A stretch of DNA of 16,721 nt from Acidaminococcaceae bacterium (GTDB taxonomy: Bacteria > Bacillota > Negativicutes > Acidaminococcales > Acidaminococcaceae). Position 1 is the stretch's first letter. Every line of letters begins with the position of its first letter. Below the pieces are notes generated by a model, which saw only the letters and a program-made list of their open reading frames with translations, did not search any database and was not told the DNA's origin. Below are positions 1-7,234 of the stretch, piece by piece. The DNA is taken from positions 1-16,721 of the forward strand of contig JAKSOM010000008.1 of the NCBI GenBank assembly GCA_024405585.1, read 5' to 3'. The translations under genes and the position numbers were made by a program.

Positions 1-60
1 CCTCATCCGCTTCGCTACGCTCAGCACCTTCCCCCCGGGGGGAAGGCAAGGGTTCGCAGT
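1..60. repeat. Probable dispersed intergenic repeat fragment with a 20-bp palindrome
   Basis: No reading frame is credible here. Positions 27-46 form a perfect palindrome, CCTTCCCCCCGGGGGGAAGG. It is preceded by a GC-rich stretch, TCCGCTTCGCTACGCTCAG. Sequences of this style, a gene-free GC-rich segment leading into a C-run/G-run palindrome, resemble short dispersed elements seen between genes in many Firmicutes; this is from memory and was not searched. Lying at the very edge of the window, it could mark a contig end caused by a multicopy repeat. Confidence 0.4.
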
Positions 61-102
61 GTGCTGACTTCACTGCCCTAATCACAGGAACATCTTACCA
101 CA

Positions 103-133
103 ATTACGCATTACGAATTCCGCATTGCGAATT
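103..133. repeat. Heptanucleotide tandem repeat, about 4.4 degenerate units
   Basis: Four consecutive 7-mers, ATTACGC, ATTACGA, ATTCCGC and ATTGCGA, are followed by a partial ATT. The consensus is ATTNCGM. The array lies downstream of comEB between that gene and the window edge. The 7-bp period is shared with two other arrays in this window (2951-3027 and 10484-10548), although the unit sequence differs. Confidence 0.6.
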
Positions 134-145
134 TTTATCCGCCCT

Positions 146-160
146 GTCGCCGCAGGCGAC
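146..160. repeat. Short GC-rich inverted repeat downstream of comEB
   Basis: GTCGCC and GGCGAC form a perfect 6-bp stem around a 3-nt loop, 8 nt past the comEB stop on the minus strand. No T-run follows on that strand (the next bases are AGGGCGGATAAAAA). It is therefore not a convincing intrinsic terminator and may instead be part of the repeat-rich intergenic segment. It could still help to define the 3' end of the mRNA. Confidence 0.4.
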
Positions 161-167
161 CTGCGCC

Positions 168-614
168 CTACCCCTCAAACACTTCTATCTTCATCCTGCT
201 CTGCCCCATCATCTCCTGTGCCAACTTGTCCGGATAGGGATTGGCATATACCACCCTTTCAATGCCCGCATTAATAAGCATTTTAGTACAAACCACGCAG
301 GGCTGGTGAGTAACATAAATAGTGCCCCCCCTGACGCTTACCCCATGATAAGCGGCCTGGGTGATGGCGTTCTGCTCCGCATGTACACCCCGGCATAACT
401 CGTGGCATTTGCCGCTGGGAACCTTCAACTGCTCCCTTAGGCAGCCGACTTCCTCGCAGTGAGGCAGCCCCATGGGGGTGCCGTTATAACCGCTGGCCAA
501 GATTTGTTTGTTCTTCACAATAACCGCACCCACGCTGCGTCTCAAACAGGTGCTGCGTTTGGCCGCCACCTGCGCCATTTCCATAAAATATTCGTCCCAA
601 GTCGGTCTCTGCAT
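168..614 (-). CDS. comEB: dCMP deaminase (ComEB family)
   Basis: A 148-residue zinc-dependent deoxycytidylate deaminase that converts dCMP to dUMP for dTTP synthesis; cytoplasmic. The deaminase zinc motifs are visible: HAE at residues 78-80 (H78 ligand, E80 proton shuttle) and PCVVC at 105-109 (C106 and C109 ligands). The family-typical N-terminal pattern R-S-T-C-L-R-R-S-V-G-A is at 20-30. The ATG at 614 is chosen because a GGAGGAAA Shine-Dalgarno lies at 621-628 and the family N terminus (PTWDEYF) begins there; the frame is open for 20 codons further upstream, but only as an overlap with rpiB. It is the last gene of the prfA-prmC-sua5-rpiB-comEB run, with its start 1 nt beyond the rpiB stop, which suggests translational coupling. 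The length is normal for the family. The symbol follows Firmicute usage; a role in competence is not implied. Confidence 0.95.
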   Translation of the reverse strand: MQRPTWDEYFMEMAQVAAKRSTCLRRSVGAVIVKNKQILASGYNGTPMGLPHCEEVGCLREQLKVPSGKCHELCRGVHAEQNAITQAAYHGVSVRGGTIYVTHQPCVVCTKMLINAGIERVVYANPYPDKLAQEMMGQSRMKIEVFEG

Positions 615-615
615 T

Positions 616-1056
616 TTATTTTTCCTCCAAGGCCATAATCTTGGCCACCCTGCGTTGGTGCCTGCCGCCCTCAAAATCCGTATTCAACCAGGTATCAACT
701 ATCAGTTCCGCCGTACCCACTCCGATAACCCTCGCCCCCATACAAAGCACATTGGCATCATTATGCTGACGGCTCATTTTGGCACCATAAACTTCGTTGC
801 AAAGGGCGGCCCTGATACCGGCACACTTGTTGGCGGCAATGCTGATGCCGATGCCGGTGCCGCAAATCAGAATACCCTTCTCCGCCGTACCTTGGGTAAT
901 TCCGTTGCAAAGTTTTTGGGCAAAATCCGGATAATCGCAACTGTCCTCCGAATCAGTCCCCACGTCCACCATTTCATAACCCTTTTCCGTCAGATATTTT
1001 TTTATATGTTCCTTCAAATGATAACCCCCATGGTCGGAACCAATCAGCAATTTCAT
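616..1056 (-). CDS. rpiB: Ribose-5-phosphate isomerase B
   Basis: A 146-residue RpiB/LacA-LacB family sugar-phosphate isomerase that interconverts ribose-5-phosphate and ribulose-5-phosphate in the non-oxidative pentose phosphate pathway. Visible hallmarks are the N-terminal GSDHGG (residues 6-11), the catalytic-cysteine loop CGTGIGISIAANK (C65 as base) and RQHNDAN (H98, ring opening). The ATG at 1056 is preceded by GGAGGGGAAAAAAG. An upstream in-frame start at 1080 would add eight residues of no family character (SIGRGKK), so it was rejected. The gene lies between sua5 (stop at 1082) and comEB, and the comEB Shine-Dalgarno is inside the 3' end of this gene. The length matches the usual 145-150 residues. 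Confidence 0.95.
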   Translation of the reverse strand: MKLLIGSDHGGYHLKEHIKKYLTEKGYEMVDVGTDSEDSCDYPDFAQKLCNGITQGTAEKGILICGTGIGISIAANKCAGIRAALCNEVYGAKMSRQHNDANVLCMGARVIGVGTAELIVDTWLNTDFEGGRHQRRVAKIMALEEK

Positions 1057-1081
1057 CTTTTTTCCCCTCCCTATACTCAAA

Positions 1082-2071
1082 TCAACGTGCCGCTTTACGC
1101 AGCCGGTTCATCACCGCCAACCCGATACCTGTTTCAAGAACCGTCTCCACATAAATTATCTCCACCTGTTTCCTGTCCAAATCCCGCAAAAAGGCAAACA
1201 GCTTTTCCGCCAACTCCGCCCCGTCCCGATAAACCCTGCTGAAACAACCCACTACCCGTTTTTGGGCAATCACGCCAATTTTTCTCTTTTTTCCACGGTT
1301 TTCCCGCACCGCCGCCCCAATCTCCTGAAATGTTTGGCAGAGAACCACCTTGGCTTTTGGGGCATAATGCCGGTACTTCATACCCGGTGCCTTAGGCACT
1401 GCGGCTTCCACCCCCTGCAGAGCGGGGTCAAGCTGCACCGCCCCCAAAAGTCCCTCCACCATCTCCACCGGAATTCCTCCCGGACGCAGAATGGCCACGC
1501 GATTGGTGGTGGTGTCAATAATCGTACTTTCCCCCCCCACGCTGCATCCCCCACCGTCAAGAATGGCGGCAATTCTGCCCTCCATATCTTCCAGCACATC
1601 CCGGGCATTGGTGGGACTGGGACTGCCGCTAAGGTTGGCACTGGGGGCCGCAATGGGAACCCCTGCCGCCCGAATCAGTTCCTGGGCATCCCTATTGGCA
1701 GGATAGCGTACGGCCACCGTATCCAAACCCGCCGTCACCACATCAGGGATATGCTTGTTTTTCTTCACCACCAAAGTCATGGGGCCGGGCCAAAATTCAC
1801 CGGCCAGCAAAATGGCGCTCCTGCTCAATTTCCCGCTCAGTTCCTTGAACTGGTACAGGGAAGCCACATGCAATATGAGGGGATTGTCACTGGGCCGGCC
1901 CTTGGCCTCATAAATCTTTTTGGCCGCCTCCCCATCCAAACCGTTGGCCCCCAGACCGTAGACGGTTTCAGTGGGAAAGGCCACCAATTCGCCCCCACGC
2001 AACAGTTCCCCCGCCTTTTGCAAAATTTTCTTCCGATTTCTATTTGTTAATTGCCAAAATTCTGTCCGCAT
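1082..2071 (-). CDS. ywlC: L-threonylcarbamoyladenylate synthase, Sua5/YwlC type
   Basis: A 329-residue Sua5-type enzyme that makes threonylcarbamoyl-AMP from threonine, bicarbonate and ATP. This is the first step of the tRNA t6A37 modification. The YrdC domain spans about residues 14-205, with LVAFPTETVYGLGANG (29-44), KGRPSDNPL (57-65), PGPMT (95-99), SANLSG (144-149) and STIID (182-186). The Sua5 linker PGMKYRHYAP is at 229-238, and the C-terminal Sua5 domain follows to the end. This is the long two-domain form, not the short TsaC form. The ATG at 2071 lies inside the 3' end of prmC, giving a 32-nt overlap. Its ribosome site is weak (GGGGAAAG / ACGGA). A TTG at 2095 in frame is less likely. 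Coupling to prmC translation is therefore probable. Confidence 0.93.
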   Translation of the reverse strand: MRTEFWQLTNRNRKKILQKAGELLRGGELVAFPTETVYGLGANGLDGEAAKKIYEAKGRPSDNPLILHVASLYQFKELSGKLSRSAILLAGEFWPGPMTLVVKKNKHIPDVVTAGLDTVAVRYPANRDAQELIRAAGVPIAAPSANLSGSPSPTNARDVLEDMEGRIAAILDGGGCSVGGESTIIDTTTNRVAILRPGGIPVEMVEGLLGAVQLDPALQGVEAAVPKAPGMKYRHYAPKAKVVLCQTFQEIGAAVRENRGKKRKIGVIAQKRVVGCFSRVYRDGAELAEKLFAFLRDLDRKQVEIIYVETVLETGIGLAVMNRLRKAAR

Positions 2072-2924
2072 ATTTTCCGTCTTTCCCCGTTGCAAAAATG
2101 TCCCGTTCCAAACCGGCGTAATCCCTGGTCACCGCCACCGCAGCATAACCGTTATCAAGCAACATCTGCCTGACGGGTTCTGCCTGACCCATGCCGAATT
2201 CAAAAGCCAGCACCCCGTCCGAAGTCAGGTGCTGAGCCGCATCCGCAATAATCCTGCGATAAAGACCCCATCCGTCCACGCCCCCCGCCAAAGCCAGCCG
2301 GGGCTCCTGCCGCACATCCAAATCCAACACCGCCATATCCTCGTCAGAAATATAAGGGGGATTGGAAATTAGCAAATCAAAACGTTCCGTCCCCACCCGC
2401 TGATACAAATCACTCTGAACGAACTGAAGCCGCTCCGCCACTCCGATTTTGACGGCATTTTGTTGAGCCACCTGCAAGGCCTCTTTGCTGATATCCGCCG
2501 CCACCCCCCGGGCCTCAGGCAAAAGTTTCAGCAAACTGATGGCAATGGCCCCGCTGCCAGTACCCATATCAAGAAAACAGATTGCCTCATCCTTGAAAAA
2601 CTTGGCTGCCTGCTCCACCAAAAGTTCCGTCTCCGGACGGGGCACCAGCACCGCCGGAGTAACCAAAAAATCATCCGTCATAAAACCCTTGCTGCCCAAA
2701 ATATAGGCAACAGGTTCGTGCTTCCCCCTACGCTCAACCAATTTGTGCATGGCCTGCAACTCCTTCGGTTCCAGGGTTTTGTCCTGGTCAAGATAAAGCC
2801 GAATCCTGTTGCACTGCAAAACCTGTGCCAACAAAAGCTCCGCATCCACCCGGGGGCTGTCGATTCCCAGCTTGGCAAAATATTGGGTGGTCCACTGCAA
2901 CACATTTTTAATCGTCCAAACCAT
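2040..2924 (-). CDS. prmC: Peptide chain release factor N5-glutamine methyltransferase PrmC
   Basis: A 294-residue SAM-dependent methyltransferase that methylates the glutamine of the GGQ motif in class I release factors; its substrate RF1 is encoded immediately upstream. The N-terminal helical substrate-recognition domain is about residues 1-75. The methyltransferase domain carries PRPETE (95-100), the SAM loop DMGTGSG (119-125) and the catalytic NPPY (188-191). The ATG at 2924 gives the family-like N terminus MVWTIKNVLQW. The frame is open further upstream from a GTG at 2984, but that stretch is translated 7-bp repeat and is not accepted. No good Shine-Dalgarno precedes 2924 (only a distant GGAAG), so the start is less certain than the identity. 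The 3' end overlaps sua5. Confidence 0.93.
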   Translation of the reverse strand: MVWTIKNVLQWTTQYFAKLGIDSPRVDAELLLAQVLQCNRIRLYLDQDKTLEPKELQAMHKLVERRGKHEPVAYILGSKGFMTDDFLVTPAVLVPRPETELLVEQAAKFFKDEAICFLDMGTGSGAIAISLLKLLPEARGVAADISKEALQVAQQNAVKIGVAERLQFVQSDLYQRVGTERFDLLISNPPYISDEDMAVLDLDVRQEPRLALAGGVDGWGLYRRIIADAAQHLTSDGVLAFEFGMGQAEPVRQMLLDNGYAAVAVTRDYAGLERDIFATGKDGKYADRILAINK

Positions 2925-2950
2925 TTTACAATTCAAAAAACAAACTTCCC

Positions 2951-3027
2951 TGATACCTGATACCTGATACCTGATACCTAACACCTAAAACCTAACACCT
3001 GACACCTAACACCTGACACCTAAAACC
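2951..3027. repeat. Heptanucleotide tandem repeat, 11 units, between prfA and prmC
   Basis: Eleven uninterrupted 7-mers on the plus strand: TGATACC four times, then TAACACC, TAAAACC, TAACACC, TGACACC, TAACACC, TGACACC and TAAAACC. The phase is kept exactly for 77 bp. The array fills almost the entire prfA-prmC spacer inside an operon. On the mRNA strand each unit reads AGGTNTY or similar, so it supplies many AGG-containing, Shine-Dalgarno-like cores without a nearby start. A related array sits at 10484-10548. Confidence 0.9.
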
Positions 3028-3028
3028 T

Positions 3029-4081
3029 TTACTTCCCCATCAATTTCGCCTGATGGTCCGCAATCAGGGCATCAAAGAGTTCCTGCATATCCCCATCCAT
3101 CACCGCAGGCAAATTATGGGAAGTAAAACCGATACGGTGGTCCGTCACCCTGGCCTGGGGATAGTTGTATGTACGAATCTTTTCACTCCTGTCCCCGCTT
3201 CCCACCTGGTTTTTTCTGTCGCTGGCGGTGGCGTCCCGCTGGGCTTCCTGAGCCGCCTCCAGCACTCTGGCCCTCAATACCCGCATACACTTTTCCTTGT
3301 TTTTCAACTGGCTTTTTTCATCCTGGCACTGGGCCACAATCCCCGTAGGGAGATGGGTAATCCGCACAGCGGACTCGGTTTTATTCACATACTGTCCCCC
3401 CGCACCCCCGGCACGGAAGGTGTCAATCTTCAAATCCGAGGGCTTAATCTCAATATCCACTTCCTCCGCCTCCGGCAGCACCGCCACCGTAGCCGCCGAA
3501 GTATGGATACGTCCCTGGGCCTCCGTTTCCGGCACCCTTTGTACCCTGTGGGTACCGCTCTCAAATTTCATATGGCTGTAAACCCCGACCCCGGTCACCA
3601 TAAAAACAATTTCCTTATAGCCCCCCAACTCCGTGGGGTTGGCATCCATCACTTCCACCTTCCAGCCCCTGCCCTCGGCGTAACGGCTGTACATACGGAA
3701 CAAATCCCCCGCAAAAAGGGCCGCCTCCTCGCCGCCGGTACCACCGCGGATTTCTACAATGACATTCTTATTGTCGTTGGGGTCCTTGGGCAGCAGCAAA
3801 ATCCGCAAGCGTTCCTCCAATTCCGTAATCCTGGGTTCCAGCTCCTTCAGTTCGGTCTTGGCCATATCGGAAAAATCCGCATCTTCCAACAGCTCCCTGG
3901 CATCGTCCCTCTGCTTCAGCAATCCTTTATATTGCCGGTAGGCCTCCACCACCTCCGTCAGCTCCGCATGGGCCTTCATGGCCTTCTGCCAAGCCACCTG
4001 GTCCCCGATCACATCCGGATCCGCAATCCTGTGTTCCAAATCCAAATATCTTTCTTCTAACACCTGCAATTTATTAATCAT
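3029..4081 (-). CDS. prfA: Peptide chain release factor 1 (RF1)
   Basis: A 350-residue class I release factor that reads UAA and UAG and triggers peptidyl-tRNA hydrolysis. The GGQ motif is at 228-230 inside [18 protein letters not shown], with Q230 the expected PrmC target. The codon-recognition tripeptide is PET (184-186) in [16 protein letters not shown]-x-T tripeptide marks RF1, whereas RF2 has SPF. The conserved [19 protein letters not shown] segment lies near 113-131, and the length is normal. The ATG at 4081 matches the family N terminus. Notably, no Shine-Dalgarno precedes it, and a perfect TATAAT lies only 8 nt upstream (see promoter entry), suggesting a leaderless or near-leaderless mRNA. 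It heads the operon continuing into prmC, sua5, rpiB and comEB. Confidence 0.97.
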   Translation of the reverse strand: MINKLQVLEERYLDLEHRIADPDVIGDQVAWQKAMKAHAELTEVVEAYRQYKGLLKQRDDARELLEDADFSDMAKTELKELEPRITELEERLRILLLPKDPNDNKNVIVEIRGGTGGEEAALFAGDLFRMYSRYAEGRGWKVEVMDANPTELGGYKEIVFMVTGVGVYSHMKFESGTHRVQRVPETEAQGRIHTSAATVAVLPEAEEVDIEIKPSDLKIDTFRAGGAGGQYVNKTESAVRITHLPTGIVAQCQDEKSQLKNKEKCMRVLRARVLEAAQEAQRDATASDRKNQVGSGDRSEKIRTYNYPQARVTDHRIGFTSHNLPAVMDGDMQELFDALIADHQAKLMGK

Positions 4082-4089
4082 AATACTTC

Positions 4090-4098
4090 ATTATAACA
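4090..4098 (-). promoter_or_regulatory. Extended -10 promoter of the prfA operon
   Basis: On the minus strand TGTTATAAT fits an extended -10 element (TGn plus a perfect TATAAT at 4095-4090). The -35 is poor: the best candidate is TTGGGT at 4120-4115 with a 19-bp gap, inside the porin terminator. Only 8 nt separate the -10 from the prfA ATG, so transcription would begin 1-3 nt before the start codon. Confidence 0.5.
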
Positions 4099-4106
4099 CA
4101 AATAAA

Positions 4107-4139
4107 CTAAAAGCACCCAACTTTATTGAGTGCTTTTAG
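4107..4139 (-). terminator. Intrinsic terminator of the porin gene
   Basis: CTAAAAGCAC (4107-4116) and GTGCTTTTAG (4130-4139) are perfect inverted arms. The stem continues inward with one mismatch. On the minus strand the 3' arm ends in CTTTTAG and is followed by TTTATTTG. It lies 23 nt beyond the porin stop and upstream of the prfA -10, separating the abundant porin transcript from the prfA operon. Confidence 0.8.
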
Positions 4140-4161
4140 CAATATGAACAAATTTGAATTT

Positions 4162-5454
4162 TTAGAACGAAATGGTAACCTCACCCCAAAGGGTACGAGC
4201 GTGTCCACCGGAATCCTTGCGGGTCTCATAATCGAAGTATTTCAAACCCGCCACCATGTTCTTAGCCAAAGTGTAGTTAGCACCGACTTCCCAACCCTTG
4301 AAACCGTCGCCTTCGCCGGAAACCTCAGCACCATTTGTAGTCAAAGGTTCAACCGCGTAGCCGGCAAAAGTGGACTGGCTCATCAAAGTTGAGAAAGGTC
4401 GGTTGCTGTAAACCGTATGTACGCTCCAGGAACCGGGCACAGCAGCCTTGGCCTGACCGTACTGCAACTTGATTTCATAACCGTTGCTGTCGCTCTTACC
4501 TGCTTCTATCAAGTCGCCCTTACCATGGAAATATTCACCCGTCAACCGCAGATTCTTGGCAACGGGATAGGCCAGACATACATCCCAAATTTCCGTACCA
4601 ACCTGACAATCAGATTTCCAATAAGCCAGATAGGTGTCCAATTTGCCGAAACTCTTTTCCGCCTTCACCATGTACAAGCGATCTCCATCCTCGCACGGAT
4701 CATCCTTAACACCGTTCTTAGCAATATTGGAACCATGGTGGAGTACTGCCGGGTTCCTCAAAACCCAACCCATCAGATTCAAACCATTGAAATTGTAGGA
4801 TGCCTTGAAACCGTCACCCTCACCATCAATCATGCTCATTTGCAGGAAATAGCACCGGCCGGCTTCAACCTTCACCCCACCGATACGGCCGTTCAGCCAG
4901 GCCCGCATCAATTTGATGTCGTCATAGGACTTGGTCGCATCTGTCATATACCTGTTCTGTTCCAACATTCCGGTATATTGCCAGTTGTCATTAATTTGGC
5001 CATTCACCCAGAACCGGGAACGGAGACGGTTATAACGAAAGCCATGACCGGTGGAACGTTTTTCACGATTGACGGGATTAATATAGTTGCCACCAGTATC
5101 ACGATAGCTGAAACGGATGTTACCGGTAATCTTCACATTATCCATCCGCTTTTCCAGCTTGGCAACTTTTACGCCCAAAGAATCCAATTCATCCGCAAAC
5201 TCCGCCGCCAATTTGTCACAGTTGGCACCCTTGGCCATGGCTTTGGCCACAATCTGGGCCATCTCATAACGGGTCATCAGTTTATCCCCGCCAAAAGTGA
5301 CGCCATAACCATCCACAACCCCGGAATTCGTCAACTGGGCAACCGCATCATAAGCCCAATGACCCTGCGGAACATCACTGAAGGGATTGGCCGCAAGAGC
5401 GCTGGTTGTAACACCCATGGCCATAGCCATAGCAACCAATAAAGATTTTTTCAT
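4162..5454 (-). CDS. SLH-domain outer-membrane porin
   Basis: A 430-residue outer-membrane protein of the Negativicutes SLH-porin type. It has a signal peptide MKKSLLVAMAMAMGVTTSALA with cleavage near residue 21. One S-layer homology domain at about 24-77 (FSDVPQGHWAYDAVAQL ... GYGVTFGGDKLMTRYEMA) is expected to bind peptidoglycan or its polyamine-modified cell-wall polymer. A short heptad-like helix at about 80-106 (VKVAKLEKRMDNVK) is followed by an amphipathic beta-rich barrel from about 107 to the end. The last residue is phenylalanine (GEVTISF), the beta-signal read by the BAM complex. The start is fixed by AAGGAGGAT six nt upstream. It follows metI after 92 nt and is closed by its own terminator. 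The protein probably serves as a general porin and envelope tether; its substrate specificity is unknown. Confidence 0.93.
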   Translation of the reverse strand: MKKSLLVAMAMAMGVTTSALAANPFSDVPQGHWAYDAVAQLTNSGVVDGYGVTFGGDKLMTRYEMAQIVAKAMAKGANCDKLAAEFADELDSLGVKVAKLEKRMDNVKITGNIRFSYRDTGGNYINPVNREKRSTGHGFRYNRLRSRFWVNGQINDNWQYTGMLEQNRYMTDATKSYDDIKLMRAWLNGRIGGVKVEAGRCYFLQMSMIDGEGDGFKASYNFNGLNLMGWVLRNPAVLHHGSNIAKNGVKDDPCEDGDRLYMVKAEKSFGKLDTYLAYWKSDCQVGTEIWDVCLAYPVAKNLRLTGEYFHGKGDLIEAGKSDSNGYEIKLQYGQAKAAVPGSWSVHTVYSNRPFSTLMSQSTFAGYAVEPLTTNGAEVSGEGDGFKGWEVGANYTLAKNMVAGLKYFDYETRKDSGGHARTLWGEVTISF

Positions 5455-5460
5455 AAAAAT

Positions 5461-5492
5461 CCTCCTTAATAATATCCTCCGCCAAAAGGCGG
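5461..5492 (-). promoter_or_regulatory. Porin leader: hairpin and tandem Shine-Dalgarno sequences
   Basis: On the minus strand CCGCC-TTTT-GGCGG (5492-5479) forms a small stable hairpin. It is followed by GGAGGAT at 5480-5474, overlapping its 3' arm, and by the true ribosome site AAGGAGG at 5467-5461. No T-run follows, so this is not a terminator for metI. It is more likely a 5' stabiliser or ribosome-standby element of the porin mRNA. A TATAAA at 5507-5502 could be the -10 of a porin promoter, but no acceptable -35 was seen. Confidence 0.4.
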
Positions 5493-5546
5493 TAGCATTT
5501 ATTTATAACGATGAAAATTCACCGCTATGTCGGGTTGGAAAATTTC

Positions 5547-6206
5547 TTACAGTTTGTTTTTGTTCAATTTAGCGCTGAGATAATCACCCAGGGACTGCAT
5601 GGCCTGTACCATCACAATCAATACCACCACCGTAATAATCATAATGTCCAAACGGAAACGCTGGTAGCCGTAGCGGATGGCCAAATCCCCCAGGCCGCCG
5701 CCACCCAGGGCTCCCGCCATAGCGGAATAACCGATCAAACTGATGATGGCCAGGGTAATGCCCAAAACGATGCTGTGCATGGCCTCCGGCAAAAGCACCT
5801 TTCGGATAATCTGCATGGGGCTGGCTCCCATGGCCTGGGCCGCCTCAACAACCCCCGGATCAATTTCCAAAAGGGAACTTTCAATAATCCTGGCTATGAA
5901 AGGCGCCGCACTGATGGTCAGGGGCACAATGGCCGCCGTAGTACCGATACTGCTGCCCACAATCAACCGGGTCAAAGGAATAATCGCCACCATAAGGATG
6001 ATAAAAGGCGTAGAACGGGCCGCATTCACAATGGCCCCCAACACGCTGTTGATGGGCATATTGGGCAGAATATGGTTGGCACGGGTCACCGTCAGAATCA
6101 CCCCCAGCGGCAAACCTATCAGGGTGGCCAAAGCCGTACTCACCAGCACCATGTACATGGTTTCCCAAAAGGCGTCAATCAATAATCCCCACATATCAGG
6201 ACTCAT
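5547..6206 (-). CDS. metI: Methionine ABC transporter permease MetI
   Basis: A 219-residue inner-membrane permease of the MetNIQ methionine importer. It has five hydrophobic segments, a typical N terminus (MWGLLIDAFWETMYMV), the family patch ARSTPFIILMVAIIPLTR (63-80) and the EAA coupling loop EAAQAMGASPMQIIRKVLLP (121-140), which docks on the ATPase. The full-strength Shine-Dalgarno GGAGGTGAT precedes the ATG at 6206 and lies inside the end of metN; the two genes overlap by 11 nt. No metQ substrate-binding lipoprotein gene follows; the next gene is the SLH porin. Substrate assignment to methionine rests on family likeness and on the NIL domain of MetN. Confidence 0.93.
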   Translation of the reverse strand: MSPDMWGLLIDAFWETMYMVLVSTALATLIGLPLGVILTVTRANHILPNMPINSVLGAIVNAARSTPFIILMVAIIPLTRLIVGSSIGTTAAIVPLTISAAPFIARIIESSLLEIDPGVVEAAQAMGASPMQIIRKVLLPEAMHSIVLGITLAIISLIGYSAMAGALGGGGLGDLAIRYGYQRFRLDIMIITVVVLIVMVQAMQSLGDYLSAKLNKNKL

Positions 6207-7233
6207 AACCGATCACCTCCATCCTAACCTGCCGCTCGTTCAAATAATCGTGGGCCGCCCTGATGGCCGCCTCATCTCCGCTAACTTCCAAAATCAGGGT
6301 ACCATAAGCCGTATCCTTAAGCTGGTCGATATTGCCATAAAGAATGGAAACATCCACCGCAAACTTTTTCACCATACCGCTGATGATGGGCTCCCCGGCT
6401 ACATCACCGATGAAAGAGATTCGGGTAATCATCTTGGCGCCGGGCTGATAGGCCTCAGTCAAACGCATCTTCTGCACCATCTCCGGCAGTTCCGCATTAG
6501 TCACTGCCGCCGTAAAGGCCTTGGTGGTGGGATGCTTAGGGTTGATGAAAACATCAATCATCCTGCCCTGCTCCACAATCACCCCGTCCTCGATTACCGC
6601 CACCCGGTCGCAAATCTGTTTCACCACTTCCATCTGATGGGTAATCATCACAATGGTCAGATTCAGCTTCTCGTTAATCTCCTTCAACAGGGACAAAATG
6701 GATTTGGTGGTTGCCGGGTCAAGAGCACTGGTGGCCTCGTCACAAAGCAAAACCTTGGGATCGGAAGCCAGTGCCCGGGCGATGCCCACCCTCTGCTTCT
6801 GGCCGCCGCTTAGCTGGCTGGGGTGATAATCCCCCCGGTCCTCCAACTGCACCAGATCCAACATCTCGGAAACCTTTTTATCAATGAAAGTTTTATCCTT
6901 GCCTTGAATTTCCAATGGAAAAGCAATATTCTGACGCACGGTACGGCTGGCCAGCAAATTGAAATGCTGAAAAATCATGCCGATATGCTGCCGGGCCTGC
7001 CTGAGCTCCGTCTCCGTCATGGCGGTCATCTCCTGACCATCCACCGTCACCCTGCCCCCGGTGGGCCGCTCCAACATATTGATGCAACGGACCAGAGTAC
7101 TCTTCCCCGCACCGCTGAGCCCGATAATACCAAAAATCTCCCCCTGCTCCACTTTCAGGGAAGTGGGCTTCAGGGCGGCAATATTCCCCGCCTTACTGTA
7201 ATAGGTTTTCTCTACATTTTCCAGTGTAATCAT
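6196..7233 (-). CDS. metN: Methionine ABC transporter ATP-binding protein MetN
   Basis: A 345-residue ABC ATPase with the full motif set: Walker A GLSGAGKST (38-46), Q-loop Q89 in MIFQHFNLL, signature LSGGQKQR (141-148), Walker B VLLCDE (161-166), D-loop SALD and H-loop H199 (MITHQ). The C-terminal NIL domain, about residues 265-341 (RISFIGDVAGEPIISGMVKK ... VRMEVIGYES), is the cytoplasmic methionine-sensing domain that trans-inhibits this importer class. Its start lies 1 nt after the stop of the upstream DUF2939-like gene. The only ribosome-site candidate, GGAG, is 13 nt away, so translation probably depends on the upstream gene. No SAM riboswitch or S-box could be recognised, and there is no room for one directly upstream. 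Confidence 0.95.
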   Translation of the reverse strand: MITLENVEKTYYSKAGNIAALKPTSLKVEQGEIFGIIGLSGAGKSTLVRCINMLERPTGGRVTVDGQEMTAMTETELRQARQHIGMIFQHFNLLASRTVRQNIAFPLEIQGKDKTFIDKKVSEMLDLVQLEDRGDYHPSQLSGGQKQRVGIARALASDPKVLLCDEATSALDPATTKSILSLLKEINEKLNLTIVMITHQMEVVKQICDRVAVIEDGVIVEQGRMIDVFINPKHPTTKAFTAAVTNAELPEMVQKMRLTEAYQPGAKMITRISFIGDVAGEPIISGMVKKFAVDVSILYGNIDQLKDTAYGTLILEVSGDEAAIRAAHDYLNERQVRMEVIGYES

Positions 7234-7234
7234 T

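Noticed and set aside
146..160. Intrinsic terminator for comEB
   Set aside because: The stem is perfect but only 6 bp and lacks a following T-run on the minus strand; listed only as an inverted repeat.
508..1242. Plus-strand open frame of 244 codons
   Set aside because: It runs antisense across comEB, rpiB and part of sua5, all three of which have full family motifs and ribosome sites. Its own product has low-complexity, proline- and histidine-rich composition typical of a shadow frame.
2925..2984. N-terminal extension of PrmC from GTG 2984
   Set aside because: The extra residues are translated heptamer repeat and are not part of the PrmC family N terminus.
2951..3027. CRISPR array
   Set aside because: The repeat unit is 7 bp with no spacers and no cas genes are present; it is a simple tandem repeat.
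3053..4060. Plus-strand open frame of 335 codons
   Set aside because: Exact antisense of prfA, which is certain by its GGQ and PET motifs. No ribosome site or recognisable domain.
4417..5442. Plus-strand open frame of 341 codons
   Set aside because: Antisense of the SLH porin gene; no motif, and the minus-strand protein has signal peptide, SLH domain and terminal Phe.
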